A stretch of 64,000 bases of DNA from Monodelphis domestica (lineage: Eukaryota > Chordata > Mammalia > Didelphimorphia > Didelphidae). The stretch is taken from positions 57,427,788 through 57,491,787 of the forward strand of contig NC_077232.1 in assembly GCF_027887165.1 (NCBI RefSeq), read 5' to 3'. Below, piece after piece: positions 11,531 through 23,374 of the stretch. The notes beneath the pieces were generated by a model that saw only the letters and a list, made by a program, of their open reading frames with translations, made no database searches and was not told the origin of the DNA. A program made the position numbers and the translations under genes. Position 1 is the stretch's first letter. Each line of letters opens with the position of its first letter.

Positions 11531-11782
11531 GTTGCTATTTAGTCATTTTTCGGTCATGTCTGACTCTTCGTGGCCTCATTTGAGGATTTCTTTGCAAAGA
11601 TATTGAAGTGATTTATCATTTCTTTCTTCAGTTCAGTTTACAGAGTAGGAAATTGAGAGCAACAGGGTTAAATGACTTGCCTAAGGTCACACAGCTAGTA
11701 AGTATCTGAGGCCAGGTTTGAACTCCAGAGTCTTCCTTATTTCAAGTCCAGTGCTCTATCCATTTTGCCACCTAGTTGCCAC
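11531..11782 (-). repeat. CORE-SINE type B
   Basis: This is the reverse of a full-length type B SINE. Its RTE-like tail reads GTCATGTCTGACTCTTCGTG on the plus strand, followed by AAGGTCACACAGCTAGTAAG and the tRNA-like head CACCTAGTTGCC. Confidence 0.85.
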
Positions 11783-12590
11783 TGTGAAAGAGAGGACTAC
11801 CGATTTCATTGCAAAGACTTGATTGCAAAAACACCATGAAGGAAGATGATGGAATGCTGCTTGCCAGCAGGGGGTGGGCTAGAACCTCTAGCTGAGAAAA
11901 GCAGCTGGACAGTTTGAATCTTGGTTCTTTCTCTTCTGACAAGAAGGAGAGAAGAGCATCATCTGAGCTCTACCTGCTGAGGTCATTCAAATCTCTGAAG
12001 GGGGTCAGAGCACAGTGCTACCCATTTCAATAGTGAATAGAGACTTTTTCCCTGCTGGGAATATAAGAGATTATCCACTCAAGAAGAGTTACAATTGGCA
12101 TCTTCTATAATTGATATCCCTCTAAATCAGGAAGCCAACAGTCTGACTCTACATCTCTCCAGGGACTCAGGTCCCCAGACCTGAGCCATAAATCTTTGAG
12201 GGGGGAATTTAAGATATTAGGTAGGGATTGCCTACTTTTCCCTCTACCCTAAAATCTGATTCTCCTTATATTACAGAGAATAAATACTTGTTGTTACCTA
12301 GTGGAGCCTGAGCTTCAATTGACAATTGAAACCAAAGAGGGAGAAAGAAATCTTCTTTCTTTCCATCAAATAGTTGTTGAGACCAGGATAAACATCCACA
12401 AGGGGAAGAAGATCAGAACCCAGAGACTGAAGGGAAACTTTACCTCTTACCTCTCAGCTCTGGACCTTGGTCAGACCTCTCCCTTTCCATTGTGTAGCTC
12501 TGCCTGAGAGGGGAGGGAGTGCCTTCTTCTATCTTTCCTTTCTCTTACTCAAATAGTTCTAGATTGGTTTCTGACCCTCTAGGACACCAT
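11783..12590. other. Unassigned stretch; part could be an old LTR
   Basis: No gene was recognised. An AATAAA signal at about 12,281 lies within sequence of solo-LTR character, but I cannot find matching termini, so no element is claimed. Confidence 0.3.
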
Positions 12591-12869
12591 CCAATGAGGA
12601 ACTAAGGCAGACATGGGTAAATGACTTGCCCAGGGTCACATAGCTACTAAGTATTGAGGCCAAATTTGAACTCATGACTCTCCCTTATTCCAAGTCCAGT
12701 GCTTTATCCATTTTGCCACCTAGTTGCCACCCAATGAGGACTTGAGGCAAACAAGTTTAAGTGATGTGCCCGGGGTCACATAGCTAGTAAATAGCTGAGG
12801 CTAGATTTGAACTCATGAGTCTTCCTGATTCCAAGCCCAGTGCTCAATCCAGTACCACCTAGCTGCCCC
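12591..12869 (-). repeat. Tandemly duplicated SINE 5' half
   Basis: Two copies of a reversed SINE head (type B-like), each introduced by CCAATGAGGA (12,591 and 12,731), lie head to tail with a 140-bp period. Both contain GGGTCACATAGCTA and end at GCCACC or CACCTAGCTGCCC. This is a local tandem duplication, not two insertions. Confidence 0.75.
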
Positions 12870-14740
12870 AAGTCTATATGGCTCCAAAGTATGAAGTACT
12901 ATGCTATCAGAAATGTCAAAATTTCAGGAGATCCAAAAGACAATAGAAAAATATACAATGGGTATATGAAGACTGAAGCATATTGCCAATAATGTTTTCC
13001 ATGCAAAAATAATTGTTTGAAAGGAATAACATATATTCATGGTGGCTGTAAGAAGATGTAGACTGGTTATGTAACCAAAGGGAGAGCTAACAAATGAATG
13101 AACTCAGTGTAAGAAGACAATTCAGTATGGTGAATGTGGGCTGGATCTAGAGTCAGAGAACCTTCCTTAAGGAATTTCTATTCTGTGCTATGAAGGGGAG
13201 TGAAGAAAAGAGAACAAGATGAAGTCCTTGCTCTCAAGTACCTCCCAATCTTGTTGGCTGAGGAAAGTGACCGACTTGGCCTTCCCATAGAGTCGAGATC
13301 TCTCAAAAGGTAATCACAGCTCAAGGGATAATTCTATATTTCTGGGTAATAGAGTTCCCATTCCCCCCCCCCCAAAAAAAAGGTTTCCTAAAGACATGTA
13401 CAGTGAGTGTCAAACCAAGTAACAGTCTTGTCACTCTGGAAAGAATCATTTCCCCTGTATTTGTATTCCCAGAATGTAGCAGAGTGCCTATCACATAATA
13501 CATGCTTAGTAAACTCTCAGTGCCTTGCCTTGGGCTCAGCAAATTTGGGTTCGAATTCTAGCTCCTGTGTGAATCCGAAGAAGACACTCCTGTCTTACTG
13601 TACTCTGTAAAATAAGGGGATTATATTAGATTCAGGGTATTTAACACTTTGGGATTATGGATCCCTTTGGCAGTTAGGTGAAACCTATGGACCTCATCTT
13701 AGAATAATATTTTTTAAAGCAGAAAATACAGAAGATCATAAAAGAATCTAATTAAACTGAAAGTTGCCAAAATATTTTTAAAAATTCAGACCCTGGGACT
13801 ATGAACCCTTCTATTAAGATGATTTGAAATTCCCTTCCTGCTGGACCAAATCGTTTTGTTTAATTTCATCACTCAGAAACAACAGAGTGCACAAAGACTG
13901 CATATCGCTCTCTGCAGAGTAGCACAAGCACCCCAATGAGTTAATCTATCCCTAAGCTTGAGCGTGGGGGATAGTGGCTTATTGTTACCACTCCCTGCTA
14001 GCATATTTTCATTTTAACCTATCCTTCCTGGAGATAGAATGCTTTATTAGCCCAAAGTCATTATTCAAAGAGTAGAATTCCAGCCCCCCAGCTTTTCAGG
14101 TCTAGAGCTATTTTGAGGGCCTTTTCATGCCCCTCAATTCACATGCCTGTGTGGAGGGCCAGTCCTCACTGGCTGCCTGTGGTTTGGGGGAATTTGGCTG
14201 CTCCAAACATGGTGTTTAGATGACTAACCGACCTCCTCCAGTGTAAGGTAACAATAGCTGAGTAGGAGGACTATTTTTCCCAATGCCCAATCTTCACTGA
14301 AAATACCCCAGCTGTGAAGGCTCCTCGTTTTCTCTATTTTATGGTGTGACTGCACACTTGAGTATCTGCCCAACCCCCTGTCAGTTTAATGGACAACTCT
14401 CCATTGTACCTAAGTGCTTTGAAGCCCCTTCAGGGAAAACAGAGCAGCAACTACAGAATCGCCTGTGTGTGTACCTGCGTGAAAGGCTGCCTCCTGGCCT
14501 AACGCCAGAGAAGTATTCGCTAGATAAACGTACAGTTAATCAAAATCTTTGGCAGCTGCAACATTATTCCAAAAAGGCTGGGAGGTTGCTGCTAGAAGGT
14601 TGGACACATTCTTGCAATCTTTTAAAAAAGGGGATAAACTAAAGATTGATGAAATAGAAAAGAATAGCCATGGGTTGTATTCTGATTTTTTCTTTTATCT
14701 TAGAATAAGAATTTGCTTTGGGGAAGCCTATAATAACAAG
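12870..14740. other. Unassigned intergenic DNA
   Basis: No supported gene was seen. A short poly-C/poly-A run lies at 13,364-13,381. A 98-codon open frame at 14,346-14,642 has no recognisable motif, start context or splice partners and is probably chance. Confidence 0.4.
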
Positions 14741-14741
14741 G

Positions 14742-14950
14742 CAATGAGGTGGCACAGTGGGCCTGGAATAAGGAAGACTTGAGTTTGAATCTGACCTCAG
14801 ACCTCAGACACTGCCTAGCTGTATGACCCTGGGCAAGTCACTTAACCCTGGTTGCCTTAGTCTCCTCATCTGTAAAATGAGTTGGAGAAGGAAAGGTTAT
14901 CTGCCAAGAAAACCCCAGTGGGGTCCTGAAGAGTAAGTTAAGACTGAAAT
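14742..14950 (+). repeat. CORE-SINE type B
   Basis: GAGGTGGCACAGTGGGCCTG, GACCCTGGGCAAGTCACTTA and GAAAACCCCAGTGGGGTCCT identify type B. Its 3' tail runs straight into the 101-bp tandem array. Confidence 0.85.
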
Positions 14951-15665
14951 AAGTAACATTGTAACAGTAATAACATAGAATAGTAATAACACAATAAAAC
15001 TATATAAAAAAAGAATAGTAACAACAAATTATAATAGCTACAATTCTATCATACTTAATTTGTAACAGTAACAACATAGAATGGTAACAATACAATAAAA
15101 CAATATAATAACAACATTGAGTAGTAACAATAAATTGTAATAGCTACAATTATGCTTAGTTCATAACAGTATCAATATAGAATAGTAAAGATACAATAAA
15201 ACTATAACAACATTGAGTAGTAACAACAAATTATAATAGCTACAATTCTAGTATGCTTAATTTGTAACAGTAACAATATAGAATAGTAACAATACAATAA
15301 AACAATATAATAACAACATTGAGTAGTAACAATAAATTATAATAGCTACAATTATGCTTAGTTCATCACAGTATCAATATAGAATAGTAAAGATACAATA
15401 AAACTATAACAACATTGAGTAGTAACAACAAATTATAATAACTACAATTCTATTATGCATAATTTGTAACAGTAACAATATAGAATAGTAACAATACAAT
15501 AAAACAATATAATGACACCAATGAGTAATAATAACAAATTATAATAGCTACAATTATACTTAATTTGTAATAGTAACAATATAGAATAGTAACAATATAA
15601 CAACAACATTGAGTAGTAACAACACATTATAACAGCTATAATTCTATTATACTTAATTAGCAACT
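14950..15665. repeat. 101-bp tandem array (about 7 units; 202-bp dimer)
   Basis: The landmark TAACAG (or a one-base variant) recurs at 14,962, 15,063, 15,164, 15,265, 15,366, 15,467 and 15,568, an exact 101-bp step. Middle units alternate between a GTAACAGTAACAA form and a CATAACAGTATCAA form, giving a 202-bp dimer. The unit is AT-rich, with inner AGTAACAA-like sub-repeats. Confidence 0.95.
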
Positions 15666-15835
15666 TAGCAAGGTATTTTATACATCCCCTCACTGATCAT
15701 CACATTAACCAAGATGCTAAGGGTATATCATTATCCTCATTTTATAGATGAGGAAGCTGAGTCTTGGACAGACTAAGTGACTTGCCTGTGATCACACAGC
15801 TAATTAGTATCGAAAGCAAGATTTGTATTGGTTTC
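15666..15835 (-). repeat. MIR-like CORE-SINE
   Basis: The inverse landmarks ATTTTATAGATGAGGAAGCT and GACTTGCCTGTGATCACACA show a reversed MIR. Confidence 0.7.
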
Positions 15836-15864
15836 CAAGTATGTATATCTTCTCTTAGAAACAC

Positions 15865-16015
15865 AAATTTAGAGCAAGAAGGGTTCTTAAAGTCAACCCC
15901 CTCATCTTTTAAATGAGGAACCTAGGAGCCTAGAGGTTAAGTAATTTCCCCAAAGATATCTAGGTAGTAAGTGGCAAAGCTGGATTTTGAATCTAGATTC
16001 TACTATTCCACCCTG
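15865..16015 (-). repeat. MIR-like CORE-SINE
   Basis: TTAGAGCAAGAAGGGTTCTT, CATCTTTTAAATGAGGAACC and AGGTAGTAAGTGGCAAAGCT show a second reversed MIR-type copy. A related copy lies at 17,597-17,690. Confidence 0.7.
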
Positions 16016-16319
16016 TCTCCAGAATTAAGGTAAACATTGATGACCCCAATGTCTGAGGTTAGTAAGTAAAACCCAGAGAAAAGTTGATTATACCAGAGCC
16101 AATTTTGGCATTATAAGACCCTGTTAAATTGCTGGTTTCTGGAGTGAGGGGGAACAATGGTCCTTTGCGTGGTCATTAATAGCAAAGGAGTTGCCTTGTC
16201 TTGACAGGTCTGTGGCCACACAAACCACTGACCTATCCAGATGGTTCTCTTCTGAACATACTCCTGCTCATCGACATCTTTCCTCAAATGTGGACCCTGC
16301 TTCACTTGACTTCGTGTCA

Positions 16320-16715
16320 TATGAAGAATTACTGAAGAGCCCAGGGGTTATTGAATCAGGGCAGACAGGATTTAGAGGGGTCATGATAGATATTTTCAAA
16401 TACCCAAATATTTCAAATAGCAACCACAAGGTTTATGCTGAAGCCATCAATTAGTAGAACAACCAACAGATAGAAGTTATGGGGAGTCAGATTTTAGTCC
16501 ATTAAAAAGAAGAATTGCCTAACAAATAGAATTGCCTTCCCTGTAAAAAAGAATTTGCCAACATGACAAGTAGTGAGCTCCCCAGCACGTGAAGCATTTG
16601 AGCAGAGGCTAGATTGCTTACCTCCTGGAAATCTTGTAAAGGGGAAATTTACTCTGATAGGACGGTTGGTCTAGGTCCCAACTTCTAATCATGAGATTCT
16701 ATGATTCTAACTTGC
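16320..16715 (+). repeat. CR1/L3 LINE 3' end
   Basis: GGGGTCATGATAGATATTTT, AGCAGAGGCTAGATTGCTTA and GAGATTCTATGATTCTA follow the order of the CR1/L3 3' tail. Confidence 0.65.
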
Positions 16716-17195
16716 AGGAGTCACATGAAGGGACAAGATGTAGAAGAAGATTATTTCCAAAACAAGAAGTACTTGAAGGAGTTGAAGGTTTGATGGTATT
16801 TAGGTATTTTTTGACAAAAGAGCCACAGGACTTTCTATGTCTTAGTCTGCCTAATTGACTCTGAAAGTTAAGACGTGGATAAAAATTTTAGAGTGATTGT
16901 GAACTTTTTGGTTGCATTTTCAATAGGTAGTAAAGAAAGAGACAAAATTGTTTCAGAGCTCTCCGGGCTATCTCTCTTAAACATGTAAAGGCCAAGACTT
17001 ATGAGAAAGCATTATTGTGACAAGATCAGTGAAGTAACTTTTGTTTTTTAATTTGATAGCGCCTCCTTATCTCACCTAAACTGAAAGCAGAGACCCTACT
17101 CATGGGCCTAATCCCTCACTTTCAGAGCTGGGTGAGTTCACTATTCCATTTACAACCTTGTGGCCTCCATTTGGAGGAAAGATATCACCATATTA

Positions 17196-17434
17196 GGGCA
17201 GCTAGGTGGCTCACTGAATATAATGCTAAGCTTGGAATCAGAAAAACTCATTTTCCTGAGTTCAAATCTAACCTTAGACATCTCCTAGATGTGTGACCCT
17301 GGGCAAATCACTTACCCTTAGTCTCCTTATCTGTAAAATGAGCTGGAGAAGAAAATGATAAAGCACTCCAGTATCTTTGTCAAGAAAACCCAAATGGGGT
17401 CATGAAGAGTCAGACAGAACTGAAAAATGACTGA
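17196..17434 (+). repeat. CORE-SINE type B, near full length
   Basis: It starts GGGCAGCTAGGTGGCTCACT (A box) and contains GAGTTCAAATCTAACC (B box), TGTGACCCTGGGCAAATCAC, GTAAAATGAGCTGGAGAAG and the RTE-like tail ATGAAGAGTCAGACAGAACT. Confidence 0.9.
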
Positions 17435-17596
17435 TTATCATATTAATATTGAAATTAGTGTGGCCATCTGATCCTCCTAACCCAGTGCAGCTCAGTGCTC
17501 TGAAAGACAAGAAATCAGTCAGCTTGGGTTTTCTTGATAGCTTAGCCTCTCTTTTGCCTTAGTTTTCCCACCTATAAAGTGTGTATATCTGGTTTT

Positions 17597-17940
17597 GGAA
17601 ACACAGATTTAGAGCTAGAAGAGTTCTTAAAATCAACCCCCTCATCTTATAAACAAGGAACCCAGGTGCTTAGAGTTTAAGTGACTTGTTCTTTGTATCT
17701 CCAGTGGCTAGCACAGTGACTGACACATAATAGGTGCTTAACAGATAATTGCAGATTGATTAATTGATGTACAGTCAGAGGACCTGAGTTCAAGTCCCAG
17801 CCTTTCTACTCTCCACATCTGTGGCCTTACGAAAATCTCTCCATCTCTCTGGGTTTGTTAACTAATTTGTAAAATGAAGGGGTTGGACCAGATAAGCCTT
17901 TCTAAGGGCCTTTCAAGCTCTAAATCTATGTCTCTCTGGC
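17597..17940. repeat. MIR and L2 tail fragments in series
   Basis: A reversed MIR (17,597-17,690) is followed by a short forward L2 tail (TGTATCTCCAGTGGCTAGCA, to 17,770) and a forward MIR-type SINE ending GGGCCTTTCAAGCTCTAAAT (to 17,940). Confidence 0.6.
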
Positions 17941-18599
17941 AAGAACTTTTTGTGAGAAAAAGTAAATGAACCCTGACATGCCTAATCCTTAATCCTGTGA
18001 CCTGGTTAAAATGACAGTTATGAACAGGAGAGTTTGTTTTAACAGAGACGGTGCTAAGACTGGAAGTGACAGGTGCAAATGCACTTTATTTGGGGTCCTG
18101 TGGGCTTTAGAATGGGAGATTTATTAGAGCTGAATGACTAAGTCTTTAAGGAAGAAAGAGAAGCCTGAACCACAGTTGGGGAAGAAAGAGACCAGCAGAT
18201 ATTTGGGACAGAGACAGCCAAAAGTCCACTGATTTAGGATCTGGCCAAAAGACAGTAAGATAGCATGATGTTGGCTGTGACTTTGACCCTCCAATGTGCT
18301 ATTTACCAAATGATGAGACTCACAAAGATGTCCCAAAGAAGCCTTCATTGACTTCATCATTATATTCAAAGCTGAATGACTTTCAGTGGCCAAATTATTT
18401 TGGAAAAGATGGCCCCAAGGAATCAGGATGGAAATATGAGAGGGAAATTGCCTGAGGTGAAAAAGAAACTAACAGAAATAATCATTTCTATATATTAAAG
18501 AATTGCCAGGGATTTAAGAAAATGATAGACTAGTTAAGAATGCCTAAAACTAGAAATTCTACACAAAACAAACTCAGAAGCAGAGAAAAGAATGAGTAA

Positions 18600-19075
18600 T
18601 AGTAATGGCAAGTACATGCCGGATGCTTTACAAATATCTTATAACAACCCTGAGATATAGTTCCTATTATGATCTCCATTTTTGTTGTCATTTTCTGTCA
18701 TATCTGACTCTTCCTGGAATTATTTGGGGTTTTCTTGGCAAAGATCATGGAGGGTTTTGCCATTTCTTTCTCCAGCCCATTTCACAGATGAGGAGACTGA
18801 GGCAACCAGGACCAAGGGACTTGTGCAGCATCAAACAGCCAGTAAGTATCTGAAGTCAGATTTGAACTCAGGTGGATGGATTTTCCTAACTATGCTTGAC
18901 TCTCTATCCATTGTACCACCTAGCTATTCCTCTATTTTATAATTGAGGAAACTAAGGTAAACAGAGGTTAAGTGACTTGCCCAGGGTCATAGCTAGGAAG
19001 TATCTCAAGGTGGTTTGGAACTCAGGTCTTCCTGACTTCAGGCCCAGCACTCTGTCTATTTCATCACTTAGTAAC
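18600..19075 (-). repeat. MIR-like SINE interrupted by a type B SINE
   Basis: The reversed MIR occupies 18,600-18,680 (TGCTTTACAAATATCTTATA) and 18,931-19,075 (TAATTGAGGAAACTAAGGTA). A reversed type B SINE at 18,681-18,930 splits it. Confidence 0.75.
18681..18930 (-). repeat. CORE-SINE type B, nested in a MIR
   Basis: It starts at the reversed tail TGTCATATCTGACTCTTCC and ends at the reversed head TACCACCTAGCTATTCC. CTCCATTT and CTATTTTAT on either side may be remnants of the target duplication. Confidence 0.8.
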
Positions 19076-19154
19076 CCCTAGGGGGAAAGACGTCAGAATA
19101 TCCATATAGTTCACAAAATGCAGAATAGGTGTTTTAAAAATGGACAGAGTAGAA

Positions 19155-19410
19155 GAAATGGCATTTATTATAACAGCTAGAATTTATATATCAATTTAAG
19201 GTTTACAAAATTCCTCACAAACGTTATCTCATTTAATCCTGATGTCAACTCTGGGAGGGAGGTACTATTATTTCCCCACTTTACAGATGAGGAAACTGAG
19301 GGAAAGTGACTTGTTTAGGGTCATATAGCAAGTAAGTGTCTGTGGAAGTATTTGAACTTGGATCTTGTTGGTCCAATGCACTATCCTCTGCATCACCTAG
19401 TTGGCCTCTT
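19155..19410 (-). repeat. MIR-like CORE-SINE
   Basis: A near complete reversed copy: TAAGGTTTACAAAATTCCTC, ACTTTACAGATGAGGAAACT and GCATCACCTAGTTGG. Confidence 0.8.
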
Positions 19411-19451
19411 TATTTAGCAGAGAACCAGAATGATATCAAAATACACTTGGA

Positions 19452-19640
19452 GGGACAGCTAGGTGGCTCAGTGGCTATAAAGTCAGACCTAGAGATGAGA
19501 GGTCCTGGGTTCAAATTTAACTGCAGACACTCCCTAGCTGTGTGACTCAGAGCAAACCACTTATCTCCCATTGCCTGTCCCTTACCACTCCTCTGCCTTG
19601 GAATCAGTAAACAGTATTGATTCTAAGAAGGAATATAGGG
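19452..19640 (+). repeat. CORE-SINE type A
   Basis: GGACAGCTAGGTGGCTCAGT, GAGGTCCTGGGTTCAAATTT and CTCTGCCTTGGAATCAGTAA show type A; its tail is worn. Confidence 0.85.
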
Positions 19641-20039
19641 ACTTTAAAGGGGAAAATGCATTTGGGGTTTAAATATTGAAGATATAAATTCGTTCAAGCC
19701 CCCTACGCCCATTAAGGAAGTTTGGGAAACCTTGCCTTAGTAAATCAGAATGCTCTTTTCTTCCCTCCTTTCCTTGGTAGTGTTGCAAGGTAGAAAAAGT
19801 GATGGGTTTTAAGTTAAACTGCATTTTGATTTTGGCTCTGCTGCATTTTGGTTGGGCCACAATAAGTAAATCATTTCCTATCTCTGGGTCTTGGTTTTTC
19901 CCATCTGTAAAATAAGAGGGTTAAATAAGATGATCTCCAGGGTCACGGCCAGCTTTAAACCCCTGATCTTAAAACTGAGTGGGGTGAGCAAGAACACAGC
20001 TCCAAGAGCCACGTAAAAGCCATTGAGTGAGACAAATCA

Positions 20040-20470
20040 TTCATTTCAAATTAACAATCATTTATTAAACTACTACTATGGGCTGAACACTGTGCTAGGC
20101 AATGGAGATATAAAGACTAAAATAGCAGCTCCTGCTCACTATAAGCTTACATTGTACGATGCAGGAAGCAATATGTATACACAGCAATCATTGCAGGGAG
20201 AGGTAAAGAATTTTAAATAGGGATGGGAGATCAGGAGGCTGCACCTGAGCTGCCCCTCGAATGAGAGCTCCAAAAGGTGGAAATGCAGAGAGAGAGCATT
20301 CCAGGCATGGAGGATGGCTAGAACGAAGCCTTGGAGGAAGATGGAATAGCGTTTGAGAGAACAGCAACTAGTCCGACTGAAATGTGTAACTCACGAAAAC
20401 CAGTAATAGGGAATCGGTCTAGAAAACAGATTTGAGCCAGATCATGAAGGGCTTTAGATAGCACAGATCA
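20040..20470 (-). repeat. L2-related LINE, antisense
   Basis: Antisense landmarks include CTATGGGCTGAACACTGTGC, GAGCATTCCAGGCATGGAGG and ATCATGAAGGGCTTTAGATA. Confidence 0.55.
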
Positions 20471-20896
20471 CTGGGGACTGTAGTGGGTTTAGGCTTATTG
20501 TGTGCTGGGGCAGATTTAAAGACCTCAAGTTCAAAGTAATTCTGCCCCTGAAAGAGGAGTTAATATATGAATGGCTCTGGATTATGGCCCCAATTAGAGC
20601 ACAAACTCTCTAATGAGTTGGGAGGTTGAGATTCCAGCCCTGCCCTGGGAAAGACCATTCTTTCCTGTGTAGTTCTGACCTGCCCCATGCATTTCTTTTG
20701 TAAATGAAAGGGCACAGAGGCATATAAAGAACAGGGTCAATAATGAGTGTTTGTGAAAACTAAGGTTAAATTAGACAAATGTCATCTTTAGCAGAATTAA
20801 AGATGGTGTCAGTCTTACTTGGCTGACAAAGATGAGCAAAAGGAAAAGGACAAATAGTTCTTCCATCTCTTCTTCATTTTCCTCCTCAGCCCTTCA

Positions 20897-21430
<534 letters not shown>

Positions 21431-21549
21431 GCGGGAATGTTAATGTAGTTCATGGGTTCTGAAAGAAATCAACGAAGAAAACACATTCCTTAAAACAGAA
21501 AGTAAAATCAACTGCTCTTTAAGTGTCCAGGTTGATCTAAGCTTTTCAT

Positions 21550-21864
21550 TGGCTGTCCACCATACTTGGAATGTCCATCCTTCTCATCTCTGCCTTCTAC
21601 CTTCCCTGATCTCCTTCAAGGCTCAGCTCAAATCCCACCTTCTGAAAAAAGGCTTTCTTTTCCCCCAACCCTCTCAGTGGTCTTCCTTCTGAGTTATCTC
21701 TCATTTACACTGTATATAGCTTAGTATAAGCCAGTTATTTGCATGTAAACTCCTTAATGACAGGGACCTATTTTGCTTTTCATTTTCTTTGAATATCCAA
21801 GATTTAGCAAGTATCTGGCACATAGAAGGAGCTTAAAAATGTTGACTGACTGAATGACTGAATA
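21550..21864 (+). repeat. L2 LINE 3' end
   Basis: CTTCAAGGCTCAGCTCAAAT, ATGTAAACTCCTTAATGACA and TGACTGACTGAATGACTGAA mark an L2 3' end. Confidence 0.7.
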
Positions 21865-22892
21865 GAACCACAGATTGTCATGCCACTATCTGAACCCATT
21901 TTGCAAAGAATTCTTTGGGATGGTCCTTATAGTACATGTTCTCTGTAGCATCCTATGCAGAAAGGAAACAGTTAAAAGGCCATTTCCTCAATTTTCTTTT
22001 CCTGTTCTCCAAGTCCAGTTTCTGTGTTTGCATTAACTTTTAATTAGCATTTCCTCTGAAAGAAAACTAGGATCCTATTATTAACAACTGGAGGTGTTCA
22101 TTTGTTTAGGAATCTCAGACACCAGAATATATTTTTCCCTTGTATCAGGAGGCCCTGACACAAATTGATTTAATCTGACCATTTTCAGAAGAGCATGTAA
22201 CAATTAAAGGCAAATAAATGGAATTAAAATAAAATTGAATCCAGCCTTTCAATGATATGACTTCTGATTTAATTTTAACTGGTCTAATGAATAAAAAATG
22301 AAGGCTTAGTGGTTGTGACTGACAGCAACTGGGTCAGAGGCGCCACCTACTGGTTAGAAGTTGCTATTGTTTCCCCCAGTTCCAGTCTCCCTGGGTCTGA
22401 TTCTTTTTGCTTTGGAATTTATAATTTTTGATCTTTAGCTCATTTTTCTATGTCAGATTCCCCATATTTCTTGAAATTGTTATATTTTATTATATTACAT
22501 ATTGATATGATATGATACATATTATATAGTACATTATTATATTCTAAAAAATGTTATATAATTTTGTGACTCAGGGAAAAGTCCCCTTTGCAGTAATAGT
22601 CTCCCAACTAGATGCCTAAATTCAAAATTCACAAAAATTCAAATTCACATATATCTTTCATGGACTCCTCTTTTAAATTCTGACAAAAAGCAACCACAAT
22701 GGGTTCATCCCCACATCCAGGGTAACTTGAGCCACTTTAAGAATTCAGGAAAAATTACGATAGAATATTCTCTTACTTTCTTACTATGGCCATCATCCTA
22801 TAAAATAAGAGGATGAACTCTATAATGTCTTCTGGATGTAAATAATTGTTTTCATCATCAAAGCAAATGAGAGACTACTTTATTCAAAGACT
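21865..22892. other. Repeat-poor AT-rich stretch
   Basis: No gene was recognised. It contains a perfect match to the CTCF core on the minus strand (22,339-22,354, see findings) and a TA-rich patch near 22,480-22,560. Confidence 0.45.
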
Positions 22893-23023
22893 TGTACCAG
22901 ATACTGCTATAAGGAAAAGCTAAAGTTAGGGAGGAAAGTGGGTGTCTACAGCCCTGCAGACACACATTCTGCACACTTTCCTCCTTAACTTTAACTTTTC
23001 CTTATAACAATACCCAGGTAGAT
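22893..23023. repeat. Near-perfect 130-bp palindrome
   Basis: The left arm (GCTATAAGGAAAAGCTAAAG and GGGAGGAAAGTG) is mirrored by the right arm (CACTTTCCTCCTTAACTTTA and CTTTTCCTTATAAC). The centre GTGTCTACAGCCCTGCAGACAC is itself an inverted repeat, so the stem has almost no loop. It looks like a foldback MITE or a pre-miRNA-like hairpin. Confidence 0.85.
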
Positions 23024-23374
23024 CCTTGGAACCTGTGTGTGCTTGGGCAAGTCACTTCTACCTCTAGGCATTCATTTTCTCATTTTAACCTAAGGGGATT
23101 GGAGATCGGGGCAGGGTTCAAAAATGTCTACACCACTACAATGAAAACTAGAAAGACTGTCAGGCTTGCTTCTCAGGTATGTTGGAGGGAGGGTTCTTGT
23201 TCAGATATAGATGGGATTAGGTGGTCTCTGAGATCTCTTCCAATTGACATTTAGTGACTCAGTGACTAGCAGATGTCTATTCTGGTTGGGATCAAATAAC
23301 AAATCAGTCGAGTATACAAAACTGCATAGATGAAGAAGTATGGTACACTAGAAAGAAGCCTAGCTCTGGAGTCA

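Noticed and set aside
11783-12540. A complete LTR element
   Set aside because: An AATAAA and LTR-like composition are present, but no matching ends or target duplication could be seen.
14346-14642. A 98-codon frame as a small gene
   Set aside because: No motif, promoter, or splice context was seen, and it lies in intergenic DNA of chance-like composition.
14950-15665. The regular 101-bp array as a CRISPR
   Set aside because: The whole unit is repeated with no distinct spacers, and this is vertebrate nuclear DNA.
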